A stretch of DNA of 64,000 nt from Dyella jiangningensis. Its GTDB lineage: Bacteria; Pseudomonadota; Gammaproteobacteria; Xanthomonadales; Rhodanobacteraceae. A model generated the notes under the pieces. It saw only the letters and a program-made list of their open reading frames with translations. It was not told the origin of the DNA and did no database searches. Positions 61,557-64,000 of the stretch are shown here, in pieces. Position 1 is the first letter of the stretch, and each line of letters opens with the position of its first letter. The DNA is taken from NCBI GenBank assembly GCA_000632805.1, contig CP007444.1:1984001-2048000 (forward strand), written 5' to 3'. Position numbers and translations under genes: made by a program.

Positions 61557-61926
61557 TGCCGAAGCCCTGCCCATCCCTTCAAGCCAGCTCTGCCTCGGCA
61601 GACCATCGTCAACAACCGTCTGGATCTGCCAGCCAGGGGCCTGGCAACCGGGGTGGCTGAGCAAAAGCCGTGACGCAAGCAGAAGTCGAACGTGATTTCA
61701 TTGCCACTCATCGACCCTGCATCACTCATCAAGCGGTTGGCGACCGTAGAAGAAGTGGTCAACCTGAGCGCGCATGCTGCGTCAGAGCAAGCATCCGCCA
61801 CGACGGGCGCTGCCTCGCGCGTGGATGGAAGAGTGGTGCGTTCGATTGTTTGACTTTGTTTTTCTTGGGTTGGGGTGAATACGCGCCCCACCCTCGACAA
61901 CTGGCCCTAATCATCGCCGCTTCATA
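61557..61926. other. Intergenic region
   Basis: A 370-bp spacer between convergent genes. Short frames on both strands show no domain. No clear hairpin was found. Confidence 0.55.
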
Positions 61927-62340
61927 TCACTGCGGGGTAAACCGAAACTCTACGCGCGTTCCACCCGGCTCACGCAGCATGCAATGCATATTCGGACCAT
62001 TGCCAACGAGTTGCGGCGGGAACTCTACTTGTACCCCCGGCCAAGCCGAAGCGAGTGCAAAGACATCGGAAAGGTCCGCCTCGCTCGACACTTTCAGTGC
62101 AAAGTGGTGCAGGCCTAGATTTTTGCGGCGATCAAAGGCGACGTAACCGCCTTCCAGGTCGGCCTGCCACAGAGTCAATCGGATATAGCCATCCGAAACA
62201 AACACGGCTGGATACGCCGGGGCTTCGCCAACCACGGACCAACCGAGGCATTCGACGAAGAACCGGCGCGATAATTCGATATCGCTTACGGTGAGGCCTA
62301 AATGATCAATGCCCTTGGTCAACTTGACGGGATCTTGCAT
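61927..62340 (-). CDS. VOC-family (glyoxalase/bleomycin-resistance fold) protein
   Basis: 137 residues from ATG 62340 (GAGGAG upstream). The vicinal-oxygen-chelate fold is shown by DHLGLTVSDIELSRRFFVECLGW (metal His and helix), LGLHHFALKVSS (second His) and the final CMLREPGGTRVEFRF with the metal Glu. The enzymatic role is unknown; members include glyoxalases, dioxygenases and resistance proteins. The frame extends upstream to 62415 without homology. Confidence 0.9.
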   Translation of the reverse strand: MQDPVKLTKGIDHLGLTVSDIELSRRFFVECLGWSVVGEAPAYPAVFVSDGYIRLTLWQADLEGGYVAFDRRKNLGLHHFALKVSSEADLSDVFALASAWPGVQVEFPPQLVGNGPNMHCMLREPGGTRVEFRFTPQ

Positions 62341-62602
62341 GGCGTAACTCCTCAACGAGTGCCAATACGACGGCGGCTTGGACCCTGGTTGAAAATATGG
62401 CTGCCACGCATCCATTTTCCTGTGTCACATCGAAAGGAAGGACGTCAAATCGCTTCGATGCGGATGTGTGCCGGGAATCATCGTGGACTGGCGAGATAGC
62501 CGCCGCGTTTTAGTTGTTCGCAATCATAGATCCAGCCCTGGTCCAGCCTGGCAGCTACACGCCGCTCACGTAACCGCCACATTTGAGGCGTCCTTGGCTC
62601 TT

Positions 62603-63115
62603 TCAGAGTACGAGTCTAGCCTCGCACTCCTCTCCCGCGCAGCGGAGAGAGAAGCCGCACTTCATTAGCAAGCGTCGCGCCGGCGTGTTCTCAAGAAGTG
62701 TTGTGGCGCGCACGTCTGTCGCTGAAGAACGTCTCGCGACGTCTATCAGCCGGCTGACGAGTGCGCGGCCGATTCCGCGCCTGCGAGCCGCCACGTCGAC
62801 ACTGATGGCCAATTCGGCAGTCGGGCTGCCGGGGGAAACGTATAGCTCCGCCACCGCCAGCGTCCTCCCTTCATATACAGCCAAACCGACCGCATGGGCT
62901 TTGGACATGAGCTGCAACGCATATTGCCGAAGGTCATGCACTTCCATTCGGCGCATGAAGCGCAGCAGCCGATCGTCTTTCGGTAGCGCGAGGAAATGCC
63001 TGGCCACGTCGGAACAATCCAGTTCCGATAGCGTTCGATGATCAAGCAACTTCAGCTGGATGGCAGTGTCGTCACCGACGAAGGTCAAGCGACCGCGGAT
63101 TTGCTCGGCTTGCAT
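62603..63115 (-). CDS. GNAT-family N-acetyltransferase
   Basis: 170 residues from ATG 63115. The acetyl-CoA binding site is ISVDVAARRRGIGRALVSRLIDVA (R/Q-x-x-G-x-G/A), followed by LLENTPARRLLMKCGFS. The N-terminal part (LSELDCSDVARHFLALPKDDRLLRF) is typical of a GNAT subgroup with an extended start. The acceptor is unknown. An upstream ATG at 63160 would add 15 residues and lies close to the divergent promoter; the choice is uncertain. Confidence 0.85.
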   Translation of the reverse strand: MQAEQIRGRLTFVGDDTAIQLKLLDHRTLSELDCSDVARHFLALPKDDRLLRFMRRMEVHDLRQYALQLMSKAHAVGLAVYEGRTLAVAELYVSPGSPTAELAISVDVAARRRGIGRALVSRLIDVARRSSATDVRATTLLENTPARRLLMKCGFSLRCAGEECEARLVL

Positions 63116-63173
63116 GTTTGACACCCACAGGCGGTGCGGTGGGCTTATTTTATACAACATTGCACAAAAATGC

Positions 63174-63216
63174 TTGACTCCTGCTGCCGTCAAGAATATT
63201 GTACGCGTCGGTACAA
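63174..63216 (+). promoter_or_regulatory. Candidate promoter with overlapping palindromic operator
   Basis: TTGACT (63174) is followed about 17 bases later by an AT-rich AATATT, and directly after it TTGTAC GCGTCG GTACAA forms a perfect 6-bp dyad (63199-63216). The dyad would cover the start site of the rightward transcript and lies about 85 bp from the GNAT start, so one repressor could control both directions. Confidence 0.45.
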
Positions 63217-63300
63217 AAACAGGTGCGCAGCTATCGGAGGCGCACCCAAGGCCAAAGGACCCTGAAGGCAGGCATCACCGAACCCACCGAGAGCATAGTC

Positions 63301-63636
63301 ATGAGCATCCGACGCTTCCCTACCCTAGTCCCCCGACCCCAGCGCGCGGTCGCAACCGCATTGGCCGTGGCGCTCGCCCTGGCCAGCCAGACACCTCTCG
63401 CCAGAGAGGCCCCTCAGCCCGGCACATCCCCTCAACTGGTAACAAGAGCCGGAACTCCAGAGACCTCGCCCAACCGCATCAATGGCCGCGTCGACTGGGA
63501 TGTGGATTACCCTTCTCAGATTGCCCCGCAGGCGGTGCAGCCACGACCCCCATCGACGCGCGGCGCAGCCGTTGACGCGACATCGACATCGCCTGTGGCT
63601 CAGAATCATGCAGGCACGCAGGTGCCCGCACCCTGA
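63301..63636 (+). CDS. Small exported Pro/Ala-rich protein
   Basis: 111 residues from ATG 63301. An N-terminal signal (RAVATALAVALALASQTPLA) is followed by a Pro/Ser/Thr/Gln-rich low-complexity chain (SPNRINGRVDWDVDYPSQIAPQ). No domain is recognised. A secreted or envelope-associated role is likely from the signal alone. Confidence 0.55.
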   Translation: MSIRRFPTLVPRPQRAVATALAVALALASQTPLAREAPQPGTSPQLVTRAGTPETSPNRINGRVDWDVDYPSQIAPQAVQPRPPSTRGAAVDATSTSPVAQNHAGTQVPAP

Positions 63637-63712
63637 CGGTCCACGGCGCACCGTGTTCCCGTGCAGAGAGGCAAGCCGTACTTGACGACCATGCAAGCAA
63701 GAGGAGTCAGCC

Positions 63713-63961
63713 ATGATTTCCATCATTTATTTGGTTGCACCGCATGTCGTCGAAAGGGAGCGACGGGCTGAGGCGCCGGAGCTGATCGATCGTGATGGCG
63801 TCGTATTTTCGCTGCGCGGCGGGCCCAGGCAGCCGAAGCGTACCGACCGCGACTGGGACAGCGTGGCGGTGTACGCGCCCGACGAGTTGAGCGAGGAAGA
63901 GTTCCAGGAACTGTACGAACTCAATCGTCCCGGCGTCCCTGAATTGAATCTGCATTACTGA
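63713..63961 (+). CDS. Small acidic protein of unknown function
   Basis: 82 residues from ATG 63713 with GAGGAG spaced 7 bases before it. The sequence alternates charged and beta-prone segments (MISIIYLVAPHVVERERRAEAP, DRDWDSVAVYAPDELSEEEFQELYELN). I do not recognise it. The good ribosome site and codon use support translation. Confidence 0.6.
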   Translation: MISIIYLVAPHVVERERRAEAPELIDRDGVVFSLRGGPRQPKRTDRDWDSVAVYAPDELSEEEFQELYELNRPGVPELNLHY

Positions 63962-64000
63962 TCTCGATCCATCAGCAAAGGTGGCGCAGGCCACCCGAGG

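Noticed and set aside
63139-63158. GCTTATTTTATA match to the inner part of the transposon repeat
   Set aside because: Only 12 AT-rich bases match and the rest of the repeat is absent, so it is taken as chance within a promoter region.
1-64000. CRISPR arrays, tRNA, rRNA genes and riboswitches
   Set aside because: None seen by eye: no regularly spaced direct repeats and no cloverleaf or rRNA signature. A tRNA or RNA-family scan would be needed to exclude them fully.

Overview
The window looks like chromosomal DNA of a high-GC gammaproteobacterium, most likely of the Xanthomonadales (Rhodanobacteraceae such as Dyella, Luteibacter or Rhodanobacter). This is inferred from the copLABMG-type copper locus, the DUF3693-type filamentous-phage regulator and the general protein character; no rRNA, tRNA or housekeeping marker is present to fix the genus.

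Bases 1-18520 are ordinary accessory chromosome. They hold two closely related LysR regulators that bracket a block of two short-chain dehydrogenase-type proteins, a stand-alone cytochrome b and an Ohr/OsmC peroxidase. Next come a large winged-helix/NB-ARC/TPR regulator, an alpha/beta hydrolase, a ParS-like protein, an acyltransferase, a tannase-family esterase and an exported metallo-beta-lactamase-fold hydrolase. A three-gene SRAP (YedK/HMCES-like) operon, an SseB protein and an XRE repressor with two matching operator-like dyads close the block.

Bases 18648-55875 are a 37.2-kb Tn3-family transposon. I delimit it by a pair of 38-bp inverted repeats (36/38 identical), the left one abutting the tnpA stop codon. 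The left end carries tnpA, an overlapping tyrosine recombinase and a putative nuclease. The right end carries a KfrA/TnpT-like coiled-coil DNA-binding protein with palindromic sites, followed by a small conserved-looking gene of unknown function. Cargo, left to right: a copper module (Met/His-rich protein, copL, copA, copB, copM-like cytochrome c, copG, cusF-like); a 1.27-kb IS5-like insertion; a DUF5676/DUF2933/isoprenylcysteine-methyltransferase-like/P-type ATPase/ABC1-kinase/DUF1269 run; a beta-CASP nuclease, AMP-phosphorylase-like and PRPP-synthetase run; a lipoprotein and an MFS exporter; a cusCBA-type heavy-metal RND efflux system; and a set of two methyltransferases and an adenylate-forming ligase. 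Together these would bind, oxidise and export copper (and probably silver) from cytoplasm and periplasm, with a possible nucleotide-salvage or RNA-turnover addition.

The transposon has no target-site duplication. Its right end cuts into a minus-strand run of tiny overlapping genes that looks like part of a filamentous phage (inovirus), with a divergent DUF3693-type regulator and a dif-like attachment sequence. Beyond it lie an SseB-like fragment, an Rhs core fragment, a frameshifted Rhs C-terminal toxin with a translationally coupled, also frameshifted, immunity gene, and a truncated zot gene: a graveyard typical of dif-associated phage integration. From 59812 to the end ordinary genes return (SDR, AraC regulator, VOC protein, GNAT acetyltransferase, two small unknown genes).
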